In this document: one piece after another, positions 16,512-25,547 of the stretch
How positions within the stretch are numbered: the stretch's first letter is position 1
Layout: each line of letters begins with the position of its first letter
NCBI GenBank assembly: GCA_964645205.1
Contig: CAZYBO010000002.1
Location: 310,001 to 374,000, forward strand
Source of the DNA: CAZYBO01 sp964645205
GTDB taxonomy: Bacteria; Pseudomonadota; Alphaproteobacteria; Rickettsiales; SXRF01
DNA: 64,000 nucleotides
Direction: 5' to 3'
Translations under genes and position numbers: made by a program
The notes under the pieces: model-generated
What the model was told of the DNA's origin: nothing
The model's input: only the letters and a program-made list of their open reading frames with translations
Database searches by the model: none

Positions 16512-17366
16512 TCATGCTCCTTGATTCTGCGTTTGGGGGACGGCGTAAGAAAGGCGCTCGGCGGCGGGCTTGGCCTTGCCTTTGATTTTTTCCATGAGCC
16601 GGCCGAGATGCGGCTCCTCCATCATTTCGAGGCGGCCGGATCGATCTTTGGCCGGATAGCCGTAAGGATTGAGCGTGTGGCAGATGAAAGCGCGGAAGAA
16701 TTTGCCCTCATCGGCGGCGATCTCCGTCATGGTGATGACCTGATCGACGATGCCGGGCAGCTCCAGGCCGGTCTTGCTGCCTTCAATCTGCGGTTGGAAG
16801 TAGCGCCGGTTAAAGTCGTCTATCCGCTCGTCGAGAATGCCGACGAACCAGATGTTCTTGCCGCGCGTGTGCTGCAGGTGCGTCAGCCAGGCGATCATTT
16901 CCTGGCCGTGCAGACCGTAGGCACCGCGCGTATCCGGCTTGCCGGTTTTATCGCTGAACGCCTGCGGCTGGCCTTTGCACCAGTTGAAGCAAAGCCGACC
17001 GGCGACCGTGATCGAATCAATGAAGACGGTGTCGTACTTGTCGAGCGCGTCCGGCTTGCCGTAACGCTCGCACACTGCATCGAAATGCGCCTGGCTGTAA
17101 GGTTGGTCTTCCCGCAGCGCCGGGTTGGGGCCGCCGATGAACGCCGCGAAGTCCCGGCATTCCTGCCAGGTGCGCGGGCGAATGGTGTCGCCCGGCCAGC
17201 CCTCGATGGCGAGATCACCGGCTTCCAGATCAAAAAACAGCGCCTTTTCCGCTGGCAGCGTCCACAGCAGGGACGTTTTGCCGATGCCAGACTTGCCGAA
17301 GATGCAGCCTTTGATACCCTTGGCTTCCTTCAGGCGTTCGTCGGCGCTGATGATGGGAAGCGTCAT
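16512..17366 (-). CDS. Phage RecA-like NTP-binding protein (AAA_24)
   Basis: The 284-residue protein has a P-loop FGKSGIGKTSLLWTLP near residue 25, a Walker B region in DKYDTVFIDSITVAG, and a later IWFVGILDERIDDFNRR. These match the phage nucleotide-binding (Sak4/AAA_24) group used as single-strand annealing or recombination mediators. The adjacent SSB-like gene (2 bp away) supports a Sak4-SSB pair. The start ATG has GGGAGGCG upstream. Confidence 0.88.
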   Translation of the reverse strand: MTLPIISADERLKEAKGIKGCIFGKSGIGKTSLLWTLPAEKALFFDLEAGDLAIEGWPGDTIRPRTWQECRDFAAFIGGPNPALREDQPYSQAHFDAVCERYGKPDALDKYDTVFIDSITVAGRLCFNWCKGQPQAFSDKTGKPDTRGAYGLHGQEMIAWLTHLQHTRGKNIWFVGILDERIDDFNRRYFQPQIEGSKTGLELPGIVDQVITMTEIAADEGKFFRAFICHTLNPYGYPAKDRSGRLEMMEEPHLGRLMEKIKGKAKPAAERLSYAVPQTQNQGA

Positions 17367-17656
17367 TGAACGCCTCCCTTCCGGGAGAGCGCGTCGATGA
17401 TGTTATCGCTCCCCAGCGCGCCACGGCTGCGAGCCTCGCGGTAAAGTCTGCGCAATGCGCTCAGGCGGCTGTAAAGCGCGTCCGATTCCTGATCCAGAGC
17501 CTGCGCCGCGAAGGCGATGTCATCGAGCGTCGCCGTTTCCAGCGGCTTGATAACTTCATTATGGTTGTCGCCCAGCGCCGGGATACGGATGTTCTCCGGC
17601 AGATGGCCATAGGTGAAGCTGTCCTTGATCAGCTTTTCCAGTTTTTCCTTGCTCAT
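17363..17656 (-). CDS. Small hypothetical phage protein (97 aa)
   Basis: The start chosen is MSKEKLEKLIKDSFTYG at 17656, which overlaps the previous stop by one base (TAATG) and has GGAGGAAAG just upstream. The protein is predicted helical (ALYSRLSALRRLYREARSRG) and overlaps the NTPase start by 4 bp. No family is recognised. Confidence 0.7.
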   Translation of the reverse strand: MSKEKLEKLIKDSFTYGHLPENIRIPALGDNHNEVIKPLETATLDDIAFAAQALDQESDALYSRLSALRRLYREARSRGALGSDNIIDALSRKGGVQ

Positions 17657-17817
17657 TACTTTCCTCCTTTTTTGGTTTTCAGACGCAGCGCACCGCGCAG
17701 CCATCGGCAGAGCAGTTCCGCCTTGGCGAGCAGCGAGCGGATTTCGGTTTCGTCCATCTCCAGCAGCTGCCCGACGGGCGTGCCGAAGACGGCATCGAGT
17801 GATGGGGAATTGGTCAT
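17656..17817 (-). CDS. Very small hypothetical phage protein (53 aa)
   Basis: The first full frame of the leftward early operon reads MTNSPSLDAVFGTPVGQLL and ends in a basic tail (ALRLKTKKGGK). It has a good SD (AAGGAGG, 5 nt before ATG) and its stop is fused to the next start. Function unknown. Confidence 0.65.
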   Translation of the reverse strand: MTNSPSLDAVFGTPVGQLLEMDETEIRSLLAKAELLCRWLRGALRLKTKKGGK

Positions 17818-17857
17818 CGGAGCCTCCTTGGTTTCGAGAAATGCTCTTTGGTTTCAG

Positions 17858-17968
17858 TCATTTCGGCTGCCGAGCCCCGACGCCGCCCAAAGAGCAAGGC
17901 GGTCGCGGTATTTCCTTGGGAAAGGTTTTGTATTTCCGCGAAGACTCGGCATGTTTTCGTGCCTTCAT
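17858..17968 (-). CDS. Possible leader ORF (36 aa)
   Basis: The ATG sits four bases after the conserved CTCGGTAAGTAA motif, and the 36-codon frame (MKARKHAESSRKYKTF...) is Lys/Arg-rich. There is no obvious SD, and at the sister motif the equivalent ATG is followed directly by TGA, so this may be chance. It is offered as a candidate leader peptide only. Confidence 0.25.
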   Translation of the reverse strand: MKARKHAESSRKYKTFPKEIPRPPCSLGGVGARQPK

Positions 17969-17972
17969 TCGG

Positions 17973-18004
17973 TTACTTACCGAGGGGGCATAAAAACTGT
18001 CGGA
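17973..18004 (-). promoter_or_regulatory. Shared prophage promoter/operator motif, copy 1
   Basis: On the minus strand it reads TCCGAC, 14 variable bases, then CTCGGTAAGTAA. The identical bipartite motif with the same spacing occurs at 21149-21180. It lies upstream of the early replication operon (first gene 17817) and directly behind the stop of the sigma-like gene. The two-block layout with fixed spacing looks like a -35/-10 pair of a non-standard sigma or a repressor site. Confidence 0.6.
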
Positions 18005-18007
18005 GGC

Positions 18008-18562
18008 TCAGTGGAGGTAATGGTGCAGCCCTTGTTCCCGCAGGCGGGCGCGCAACTCATTGATGGAGCCGTACAGCGTCGAGCGCGGCACGCCGGTGCG
18101 GCGTGAAATCTCACTCACGTTGTAAATGCCGAGCTGGGTAAGCAGCACGGCCATCGGCTCCGGCAGGTCGCGGAGGATGCGGTTGACGTCGATGGAAAAA
18201 TGAATGGCTTCCGTCCGGTCGTAAGTATGGTCGGGAAGTTCGTCGTCATCGCCATCGCGGTTTTCCAGCCACGACTCCAGCGACATTTCCCGCACGCCGC
18301 CGCCGCGTTTCTGCGCCTTGGCTTCTTCGATAATGCTTGCGCATTTATGATTGAGGATGCGATCGACGAAGGTTCTCCGGCTTGCCCGTTCGGGATCGTA
18401 AGCCTGGATGCGGGAGAGATAATCGAGCATCAGTTCTTGCTCGATGTCCTCCACCTCCATGCCGTGAACGGCGGGATGCCGGGTTAAAGCACGCGCATGG
18501 TAGCGCACCTGGTTAACAACGTATTGATCAATGCCTTCATAACGATTTTGACTCTTGCTCAT
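18008..18562 (-). CDS. Sigma-70-like regulator of the prophage
   Basis: The 184-residue protein starts at MSKSQNRYEGIDQYV behind GGAGACG. It has a sigma region 2-like block (VEDIEQELMLDYLSRIQAYDPE then SRRTFVDRILNHKCASII) and a C-terminal HTH (YNVSEISRRTGVPRSTLYGSINELRARL) in the position of region 4. Short length and lack of regions 1 and 3 resemble ECF-type factors. It ends 4 bp before the first conserved promoter motif and may be the factor that reads both motifs. A late-gene activator of the same fold is an alternative. Confidence 0.75.
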   Translation of the reverse strand: MSKSQNRYEGIDQYVVNQVRYHARALTRHPAVHGMEVEDIEQELMLDYLSRIQAYDPERASRRTFVDRILNHKCASIIEEAKAQKRGGGVREMSLESWLENRDGDDDELPDHTYDRTEAIHFSIDVNRILRDLPEPMAVLLTQLGIYNVSEISRRTGVPRSTLYGSINELRARLREQGLHHYLH

Positions 18563-18668
18563 GGTTTTCGTCTCCATTTGCGTTAGCGGCCACGGGGGCC
18601 GGACGCTTCGGATGGCGAAAACTCACCGGGGGCTTGGCCGCGGGAGGCGGAAATACGGGCGGAGAAAC

Positions 18669-18694
18669 AGAAAAGCCGCCATGAAGGCGGCTTT
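18669..18694 (-). terminator. Terminator of the serine recombinase operon
   Basis: A perfect 9-bp stem (AAAGCCGCC at 18672-18680, GGCGGCTTT at 18686-18694) with a 5-nt loop is followed on the minus strand by TTTTC. It lies about 60 bp beyond the stop of the HTH gene that closes the recombinase operon, separating it from the sigma-like gene. Confidence 0.8.
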
Positions 18695-18751
18695 CAGAGA
18701 TGAAAAATATTTTGAGATTTTTTTGCTGGACTCAGTGAAAAATCACCGGGC

Positions 18752-19124
18752 TTAGAAACCGAACCATTCCCGCTGTTCTTCCCACAGGTCGGGGAAAGGC
18801 TGCTGCATGTCCTGAAGGCTCATGCCGCGCGGCTGCATGCCGTCCATAATGGCTTGCTTGATATTCGGCGCCAGCAGCGTCAGTCGGAGAATACGGGAAA
18901 CATAAGAAGCGTTAATCTTGTTCTGCTGCGCCAGGTCGTCGAGAGATTTGTATTTACCTTCATCGAGCATACGCTGCCATTTCCACGCCCGCGCCAGTGC
19001 ACGCACCATTGTCTCATCGGGCTTGCGGACGGGGATTGTATTCAGATGCGATGCCGGGGACATAATCAGTTTCCGGCCACCCTTGCGTTTTAAATTCAGG
19101 GGGACTTTGATCGAGATGATATTC

Positions 19125-19153
<29 letters not shown>
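18752..19153 (-). CDS. HTH protein that follows the serine recombinase
   Basis: The 133-residue reading starts MTEPLISVHENIISIKVPL. A basic segment NLKRKGGRKLIMSP follows, then an HTH-like region (SLDDLAQQNKINASYVSRILRLTLLAP) and a C-terminal tail PDLWEEQREWF. This pattern is recurrent directly downstream of large serine recombinases in alphaproteobacteria, where it is thought to assist or regulate recombination (recombination directionality or ParB-type binding). It overlaps the recombinase end by 29 bp. Confidence 0.8.
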
Positions 19154-20499
<1,346 letters not shown>

Positions 20500-20507
<8 letters not shown>

Positions 20508-20943
20508 GGTTGGCCTGCGACAATGTTAAGCCGAAGAAAACCGGTCCCGACCATGCGGTGCCGGTGATGACCTTCGCCACCGCGGAGAGGCTGGGGTACT
20601 TGCAGCCATCGAACTGATAGCCGTCTTCCAGGATGGCCACCTGATACTCCATACCTTTATATTCCCGCACCAGAATGGTGCCGGGTGAAAGGCGCTTAAC
20701 GGTGGATTTCGATTTCTTGCGCTGGCCGTAATGCTCTTCCGCCTTCAGCATCAGCCGCGTCTCCAGCTCGGCGCTGTTCCCGCCGTAGGCCAGCTCCTGA
20801 ATGCGATAGGCCAGGCGCTTGACCATGTATTGCATGTTCGCCTGTTTCGGCTCCGACTGGTACAGCTCCCGCCATAGCGCCTTCAGCTCATCCGGAGGCA
20901 TTTTCTGCAGGTGGATTATCCTTTCTAATATATTGTTTTTCAT
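20500..20943 (-). CDS. DUF2924 protein, recombinase partner
   Basis: The 147-residue reading starts MKNNILERIIHLQKMPPDELKALWRELY. The central RLAYRIQELAYGG and the C-terminal KRLSPGTILVREYKGMEYQVAIL followed by YPSLSAVAKVITGTAWSGPVFFGL are the DUF2924 signature. The C-terminal part resembles a small beta DNA-binding module. The family is nearly always encoded immediately before a serine recombinase, so it probably works in the same recombination reaction. Confidence 0.9.
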
Positions 20944-21118
20944 ATGGTTTTTCTCCTTTGTTGCCGTCCTTGGCATACATGCGTGAAAAACCCTCTAAGT
21001 CCATATAATTAACGTCCTTCTGGCGTTTCCACAGGCGCACGATGCCCAGCGCCAGAATGCTAGCCGCTTCTTCCACGCGCTGATTGGTAGTTAATAGGTT
21101 TGGATGAATTGCTCCCAT
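20888..21118 (-). CDS. Small hypothetical protein heading the recombinase operon
   Basis: The 76-residue reading starts MGAIHPNLLTTNQRVEEAASILALGIVRLWKRQ; a GTG start eight codons earlier is possible. The basic C-terminus (KGEKPYEKQYIRKDN) overlaps the DUF2924 gene. It starts about 30 bp downstream of the second shared promoter motif and is therefore the first gene of that transcript. Small proteins of this type recur ahead of DUF2924-recombinase pairs; function unknown. Confidence 0.7.
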   Translation of the reverse strand: MGAIHPNLLTTNQRVEEAASILALGIVRLWKRQKDVNYMDLEGFSRMYAKDGNKGEKPYEKQYIRKDNPPAENASG

Positions 21119-21148
21119 GGCGGAAACCCTGCGGTTGTTCACATGGGA

Positions 21149-21180
21149 TTACTTACCGAGAGAAGAAATGAATCGTCGGA
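21149..21180 (-). promoter_or_regulatory. Shared prophage promoter/operator motif, copy 2
   Basis: This repeats TCCGAC-N14-CTCGGTAAGTAA exactly in its 18 defined bases. It precedes the small gene-DUF2924-recombinase operon, about 30 bp before the preferred start. Flanking and spacer sequences differ from copy 1, so the match is not a large recent duplication. Confidence 0.6.
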
Positions 21181-21192
21181 ATCGAAAAATCG

Positions 21193-21220
21193 TTGACCGG
21201 TTGTGTAGTAACTATATTAT
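21193..21220 (+). promoter_or_regulatory. Sigma70-like promoter for the rightward unknown gene pair
   Basis: TTGACC and TATTAT separated by 16 bp lie about 190 bp upstream of the first rightward gene. The surrounding 21181-21300 is AT-rich and has no gene. The match is good on the -35 side and moderate on the -10 side. Confidence 0.5.
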
Positions 21221-21408
21221 TCAACTATAAGGTGTTAATCGGTTATGTCTTGGCTGTATATTGAAGCAGTTATAGAATAGGCGATTAATATAAAGGGAGC
21301 ATAAAGCCTGTGCGAATTAAAGAGCCGCCCAGGCGAAATAACAAGAACATCAGGAAGGGCATCGATATGTAATTGGCGCTCCCCCTGTACCGACGAACAG
21401 GAGGCGAA

Positions 21409-22611
21409 ATGGCGCAATACAATCCCAAGGTATTTACCGATGTCGACAGTCTTGGCAGCCTGGATAGCGGCCAGCTTATTCTTCTACTCAAACGCTTTCC
21501 CAAATTCTTCGCCGCGCACAATATTCCGCTCGACAATGGCGGCATCCAGTATGCGCGCCTGACGCAAGTGCTGATGAATCCGGACGGCGCGGTGCAGAAA
21601 GATCAGGAAACTCACGACCTGATGGAAGCCCTGCAGCTCATCACGGAAATGTCGAGCCATGAGGCGATGGATTCATTGCTCGCCATGGCGAAGGAGCAGA
21701 AAGTCACGCTTGATTTCGGCGCGCAGAGCAGCCCGGCGGACGTGGCGCTTTATTGTTGGCTGAATCATCAGTCTCTTTTCCATACGCAATACGCGAAGAC
21801 GCTGGTGCAGAATTATAAATCCTTCTCGTATTTTCTCGGCGCGACTGGCGAGGCGCGGGAATTTCCTGCTTATACGGACGACACCATCAAGGCATTGCAG
21901 ACCGATCTCGACGAGTGGTTTGCTGCAAATAATCGGCTGAAGGATTGCCGTGTCTATTTGTTTCCACAAGGCCATCGCGTCAGCATCGTCATCAAATACG
22001 GCATGCCGCTTAAGCGCGAGATGGAAATGAAAAACGGAGATTCGGAGAGCATTTTCTACAATCCGCAAAGGCATGATCTCCTGATTTACAATTGCCAGCG
22101 CGATGAAATTAGCGTGAAGACCGACAGTAAAAAAGGTCAGCAATCCACCTACCTGGAATGCATCGGCAGACACTTGTTCGGCGATGATACTTATTTCCGG
22201 GAAAAGAAATTGTTCTCGCTGGAGAAGCTGCGGGAAATCGATTCGGCCACCTATGACTTCGCCACCGTTCCCGGCGTGGAAGATGTCAAGTTGGTGGAGC
22301 TGCAATACGAATGGGGCGGTGAAATCGAAATCCGCAAATCCGGAAATCTTCTTGCGACGCTGATTCGCAAAAATAATCAAGAGGCGACGAAGCGCGCGAA
22401 AATCGTTTCCGCCAATTTCAATGTCCGGTTCGATGGAAGTAAGAATCCCCGTAAGGTGCGCATCCAATCAGGCAACCAAGCCAGGTTTGGCAGGGATGAC
22501 GACAGCCTGATTATCGAGGAGTGGATCAACGACCAGGGACTTGTGGAGAAAAGCCCCAACAAACCGAGGCAGCAGAATGTGGAAACGTCTAGAGAACTTG
22601 CCCCGGCATGA
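21409..22611 (+). CDS. Unrecognised 400-residue protein, gene A of a two-gene unit
   Basis: The start ATG 21409 is set by AGGAGG seven bases before it (MAQYNPKVFTDVDSLG). I recognise no family. The N-terminal third is helical. The middle holds CRVYLFPQGHRVSIVIKYG followed by IFYNPQRHDLLIYNCQRDEISVKT, a beta-rich stretch that reads like a substrate- or nucleic-acid-binding sheet. The C-terminus (ANFNVRFDGSKNPRKVRIQSGN) is basic. There is no signal peptide or membrane helix, so it should be cytoplasmic. Gene B starts inside its last codons. Position next to the prophage recombinase suggests cargo, possibly defence, but that is inference from location. Confidence 0.8.
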   Translation: MAQYNPKVFTDVDSLGSLDSGQLILLLKRFPKFFAAHNIPLDNGGIQYARLTQVLMNPDGAVQKDQETHDLMEALQLITEMSSHEAMDSLLAMAKEQKVTLDFGAQSSPADVALYCWLNHQSLFHTQYAKTLVQNYKSFSYFLGATGEAREFPAYTDDTIKALQTDLDEWFAANNRLKDCRVYLFPQGHRVSIVIKYGMPLKREMEMKNGDSESIFYNPQRHDLLIYNCQRDEISVKTDSKKGQQSTYLECIGRHLFGDDTYFREKKLFSLEKLREIDSATYDFATVPGVEDVKLVELQYEWGGEIEIRKSGNLLATLIRKNNQEATKRAKIVSANFNVRFDGSKNPRKVRIQSGNQARFGRDDDSLIIEEWINDQGLVEKSPNKPRQQNVETSRELAPA

Positions 22612-23668
22612 ACATACGCATGCTTTCCTGACGCAGCATTTCAACGGTAATGCCGCGTTCATTGATGGGTGCTTTGACCGTACATCGGAATTCTCCGAGG
22701 CATTTCCATGCCCGGACGGCGGCGCCAATGGATGCTTTCGCCAAATCGTCAAATTGCCTGACGGCAAGCTGGTCGCGGTTTGCGATGACGATCACGGTTG
22801 CGATGATGTGGAGATTCAACGGGAGGATCTGCGCGTCTATTCGCTGAATACACGCAAGCTTGCTATTAGGCTGGCGGAGGCGCTGGCCGACGCCAATATT
22901 GTCAGTGATCCGGAAATTCTCGACCAGCATTGCAACCTTGCGCGCATCGGATATTTTATTCCACGCGGCACTCTACGGTTCCCGGTATTTCTGCATCTGC
23001 CGATCTATGGCGGCGACCGGGATAAGGCTATCAATAAACTGCTGCACGCGGATCGCAGTTTCATCCTTCTGCTCCCGACCATTGATGGCATTGCGCCGGA
23101 ATTGCAGAATCTCCTTGCGAAAAAACACTCGACCGTCATCGCGGCGGAACAGATTTCTTCGCCGGAGAGCATCATCGATGCCGCCGCGGCATTGCAATCC
23201 TTTCAGAAATTTTATGAGATGCAGCCGGACGAAAACCCGGAAATCACTTGCGAGAAATTTCCTACGCCGCCGGGCGCGCAATGGTCGGACATCACCATCA
23301 AATTCGTCGATGGGCATCGTGTGCGTGTTTCCTGCAAGCGCAAGGCCGGGGGAAGCGAGTCCGCCGTTTACAATTTCACGCAGATGGGCATGTGCGATGC
23401 GCGCGCAGGCGAGCCCAACAAGCAATGGGGATTGTTGACAGCGTTTGCGGAAGAAAGAGGCAATCTCACCTGGGACAATTCCAAAGCCACCGACCGCAAT
23501 AAAAAGCGCAAGCAGTCATTGAAGGAAACCCTGCAGAAATTCTTCGGCATCCATGACACCGATCCGTTCGAGGATTATAAAGACGAGAAAGGCCATGTTT
23601 GCTACCGGTCAAAATGTCACGTTTTCCCGGAAGACGATACCGCGCCGATGAAACAACGGCAGGCATAG
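22577..23668 (+). CDS. Unrecognised 363-residue protein, gene B of a two-gene unit
   Basis: The start is taken at MWKRLENLPRHEHTHAF, overlapping gene A by 35 bp, so the two products are made together. No family is recognised. Notable parts are a Cys/Asp-rich segment (FPCPDGGANGCFRQIV, VCDDDHGCDDVEIQREDLRVY), a RFPVFLHLPIYG strand, and a C-terminal half with WSDITIKFVDGHRVRVSCKRK and YNFTQMGMCDARAGEPNKQWGLLTAFA. The last resembles a small wHTH-like effector region seen in unrelated regulators, but I would not call it. The product looks soluble and cytoplasmic. Confidence 0.8.
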   Translation: MWKRLENLPRHEHTHAFLTQHFNGNAAFIDGCFDRTSEFSEAFPCPDGGANGCFRQIVKLPDGKLVAVCDDDHGCDDVEIQREDLRVYSLNTRKLAIRLAEALADANIVSDPEILDQHCNLARIGYFIPRGTLRFPVFLHLPIYGGDRDKAINKLLHADRSFILLLPTIDGIAPELQNLLAKKHSTVIAAEQISSPESIIDAAAALQSFQKFYEMQPDENPEITCEKFPTPPGAQWSDITIKFVDGHRVRVSCKRKAGGSESAVYNFTQMGMCDARAGEPNKQWGLLTAFAEERGNLTWDNSKATDRNKKRKQSLKETLQKFFGIHDTDPFEDYKDEKGHVCYRSKCHVFPEDDTAPMKQRQA

Positions 23669-23903
23669 TTCTTAACAACTTTTACCATTGCCGAACCGCA
23701 GATTGTCTTGACTAAAAGCCCCGTAGTTGGCATTTCCAAGTACGGGGATGCATATAGGAATGGGGTATTTAAGCCCGTACTATCGAAAAATGGGCATGTT
23801 CCGGCTGGTGGCAAAGTCAGGGCAGCTAGGCATGGAAAGCCCGCAGATACTGGGCGCGCGGCGTCATGCCATCCTGGCTATATAGCGGTTGTTTTCAGAA
23901 CAA
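23669..23903. other. Gap between gene B and the tRNA-Ser 3' half
   Basis: No gene is supported here. An inverted repeat CCCCGTA (23719-23725)/TACGGGG (23741-23747) could be a transcription end for gene B or for the tRNA transcript coming from the right. The right end of the prophage or of gene B's module should lie in or left of this stretch. Confidence 0.4.
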
Positions 23904-23962
23904 TGGCGGAGAGGAGAGGATTCGAACCTCCGGTACCCTTACGGGCACAACGGTTTTCGAGA
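23904..23962 (-). pseudogene. 3' half of a split tRNA-Ser(CGA), with encoded CCA
   Basis: On the minus strand it gives the anticodon-loop 3' side, the variable arm, a T-arm (GAGGTTCGAATCCTC), the 3' acceptor CCTCTCC and GCCA. The partner 5' half lies at 37601-37643. Joined across the 12-bp repeat they give a well-paired tRNA-Ser(CGA) with acceptor GGAGAGG/CCTCTCC. The split falls in the anticodon loop. Confidence 0.88.
23951..23962. repeat. Left attachment core (12-bp repeat)
   Basis: CGGTTTTCGAGA, identical to 37601-37612. It covers the tRNA anticodon loop and one arm of the anticodon stem. Confidence 0.85.
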
Positions 23963-24090
23963 AATCCCCAGTACGAAAACGGACGATAATGCAGGAGCGA
24001 GGCCGTTACAAGAAGATAGTCGTTACAGCAGCTTAGTTGTCGCGGCGTTTCATGGGTTCCCATCGCCGCTTTCGGCTTTTCACCGCGAAG

Positions 24091-24108
24091 TGTCCCAAAT
24101 TTGTCCCA
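24091..24108. repeat. Left putative integrase arm site
   Basis: TGTCCCAAATTTGTCCCA, itself two TGTCCCA-type half sites in tandem, identical to 37453-37470. It is 128 bp inside the left core; the right copy is 130 bp inside the right core. This near-symmetric placement is what arm-type binding sites of a P4-like integrase would show. Confidence 0.7.
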
Positions 24109-24130
24109 CGGCGATGATTACCCAAAGAGA

Positions 24131-25387
24131 CTATCTCAATGCGCTCACGGATACCCCGCTGCCTACCGGAAAAATCAGCACGGCGAGGTCAATTATTTTC
24201 TTGTTATCAGAGACATGGTGGAACTTAAACCGGAGATGGGTCGGCCCCTTGGCGGCTAGCGTCTGTACATGGCATCCATGCGCGGCGACCTCTCGCTTCA
24301 GATGTTCGACTGCCTCCGTAGTGTTCCCACCGCGATTGAAGTAAATCAGAGCGGCTTTCGTGGCACTCCATGTCAGGTAACGCTCAAAAAGCTGGTCTAT
24401 TTCCTTTCCGATTTGGGCTTGGCCACCCCAGATTTTGCACTCGCCAATGAACACGTCGATGTCCTGGTGACGGATTAGGATGTCGCTCTTCCCGCCCCGA
24501 ATAAACGTCTCTCCTGTGACGCTGCCGGTCTTGGCATAGCACTGATTCAGATACAGCACTAGGCTGTCGCGGTAGCAATTCTCGTCCCAACGATGCGTCA
24601 TCTTCGGGGTGCGCTCGTAAGACCGGCCCGCTGCCTCTACCACGCCGAGGATACCGTCAAATTCAGACATGCTCACCGGTTCCTGAGCATTACGCGCCTT
24701 TGGCACCACGATAGCATTCTTGGCGGATAGTAATGAGCGCGAGCTGTCTTCTGCTTGTTCCTTAATGGGGATGCCGAGCGCGTTAGCAGATTCGCGTGAT
24801 TTAATAATTTTCTGCTGACGCTGCTGTATAGCCTCGGTAATCTTACCGGGCAGGCCGTCGAGAAGATTGTGCAAATCCTTATTGGCGTTAATTATGTACT
24901 TCTCAATCATGTCGAGATTCTGCTTGTGCCGGGTGGTCAATTTCTCGCCGTGCTCAACGCCGGGCAACTCATACTCGCATACTATACGGCCATCGCTTAC
25001 ATATCCGGTCGGATGGACGCTAAACCATGAAGATGGCTGCATTTCCAGCAGCTTTAGGTATCCGCTTACGGGATAATAAATGCGGTATCTCCGGCCTTCT
25101 ACAGAGCCGCCGAATCCATAATCAATACTCCCTGAGACATCAACGGTGATGGGAGCGGGCTTATCCTGAAAAGGCTCGCCTAGCTTCAGCGGTTCCGCGT
25201 GAATGTTCACCATCACGCCTGAGACGAACAGTTCGGGGTCGCAGTTCAGCACTTCCTCTTCGGGCGCATTTTCAACGAATTGAATAGCCTGATTCTGTAT
25301 GCGGACAAGCGCATCGCTGTCCCTGTCGCTGAAGAGGTAGTGGAAACGGTCTCTATGGCTGCGTGCGGCGAACATAATCATCCTCAT
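24131..25387 (-). CDS. PD-(D/E)XK-like nuclease-domain protein (possible defence cargo)
   Basis: The 418-residue protein has a C-terminal third with a restriction-endonuclease-like core: GETFIRGGKSDILIRHQDIDVFIGECKIW, an Asp followed by E-C-K, then QIGKEIDQLFERYLTW and TKAALIYFNRGG. The N-terminal part has a beta domain (ITVDVSGSIDYGFGG, YRIYYPVSGYLKLLEMQPSSWF) and a helical linker (IITEAIQQRQQKIIKS region) that may dimerise. Similar stand-alone proteins occur in defence islands. It follows Pnkp on the same strand after 160 bp. The cognate target is unknown. Confidence 0.75.
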   Translation of the reverse strand: MRMIMFAARSHRDRFHYLFSDRDSDALVRIQNQAIQFVENAPEEEVLNCDPELFVSGVMVNIHAEPLKLGEPFQDKPAPITVDVSGSIDYGFGGSVEGRRYRIYYPVSGYLKLLEMQPSSWFSVHPTGYVSDGRIVCEYELPGVEHGEKLTTRHKQNLDMIEKYIINANKDLHNLLDGLPGKITEAIQQRQQKIIKSRESANALGIPIKEQAEDSSRSLLSAKNAIVVPKARNAQEPVSMSEFDGILGVVEAAGRSYERTPKMTHRWDENCYRDSLVLYLNQCYAKTGSVTGETFIRGGKSDILIRHQDIDVFIGECKIWGGQAQIGKEIDQLFERYLTWSATKAALIYFNRGGNTTEAVEHLKREVAAHGCHVQTLAAKGPTHLRFKFHHVSDNKKIIDLAVLIFPVGSGVSVSALR

Positions 25388-25547
25388 GCCCCCATTCCCA
25401 CCTTCATGGCCTACAGGTGCATAGCGTGAAAGAGTGCTACCTGCACTCTAGTGGCACACTATATAGCATTCGATAAGTGGAGAACCCACAAGATTTATGT
25501 GAACCTTTTGTTACAGAAGGAGATAATTCTTCCTGCTACCTGATAGC

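Noticed and set aside
15377..16585. 402-codon rightward frame opposite the helicase and SSB-like genes
   Set aside because: Antisense to two genes with firm motifs and spans their junction; composition is that of a shadow frame.
18600..18640. CCCGGTGAGTTTT upstream of the sigma-like gene as a third copy of the promoter motif
   Set aside because: Only about half the positions of the downstream block match and the TCCGAC block is absent at the right distance.
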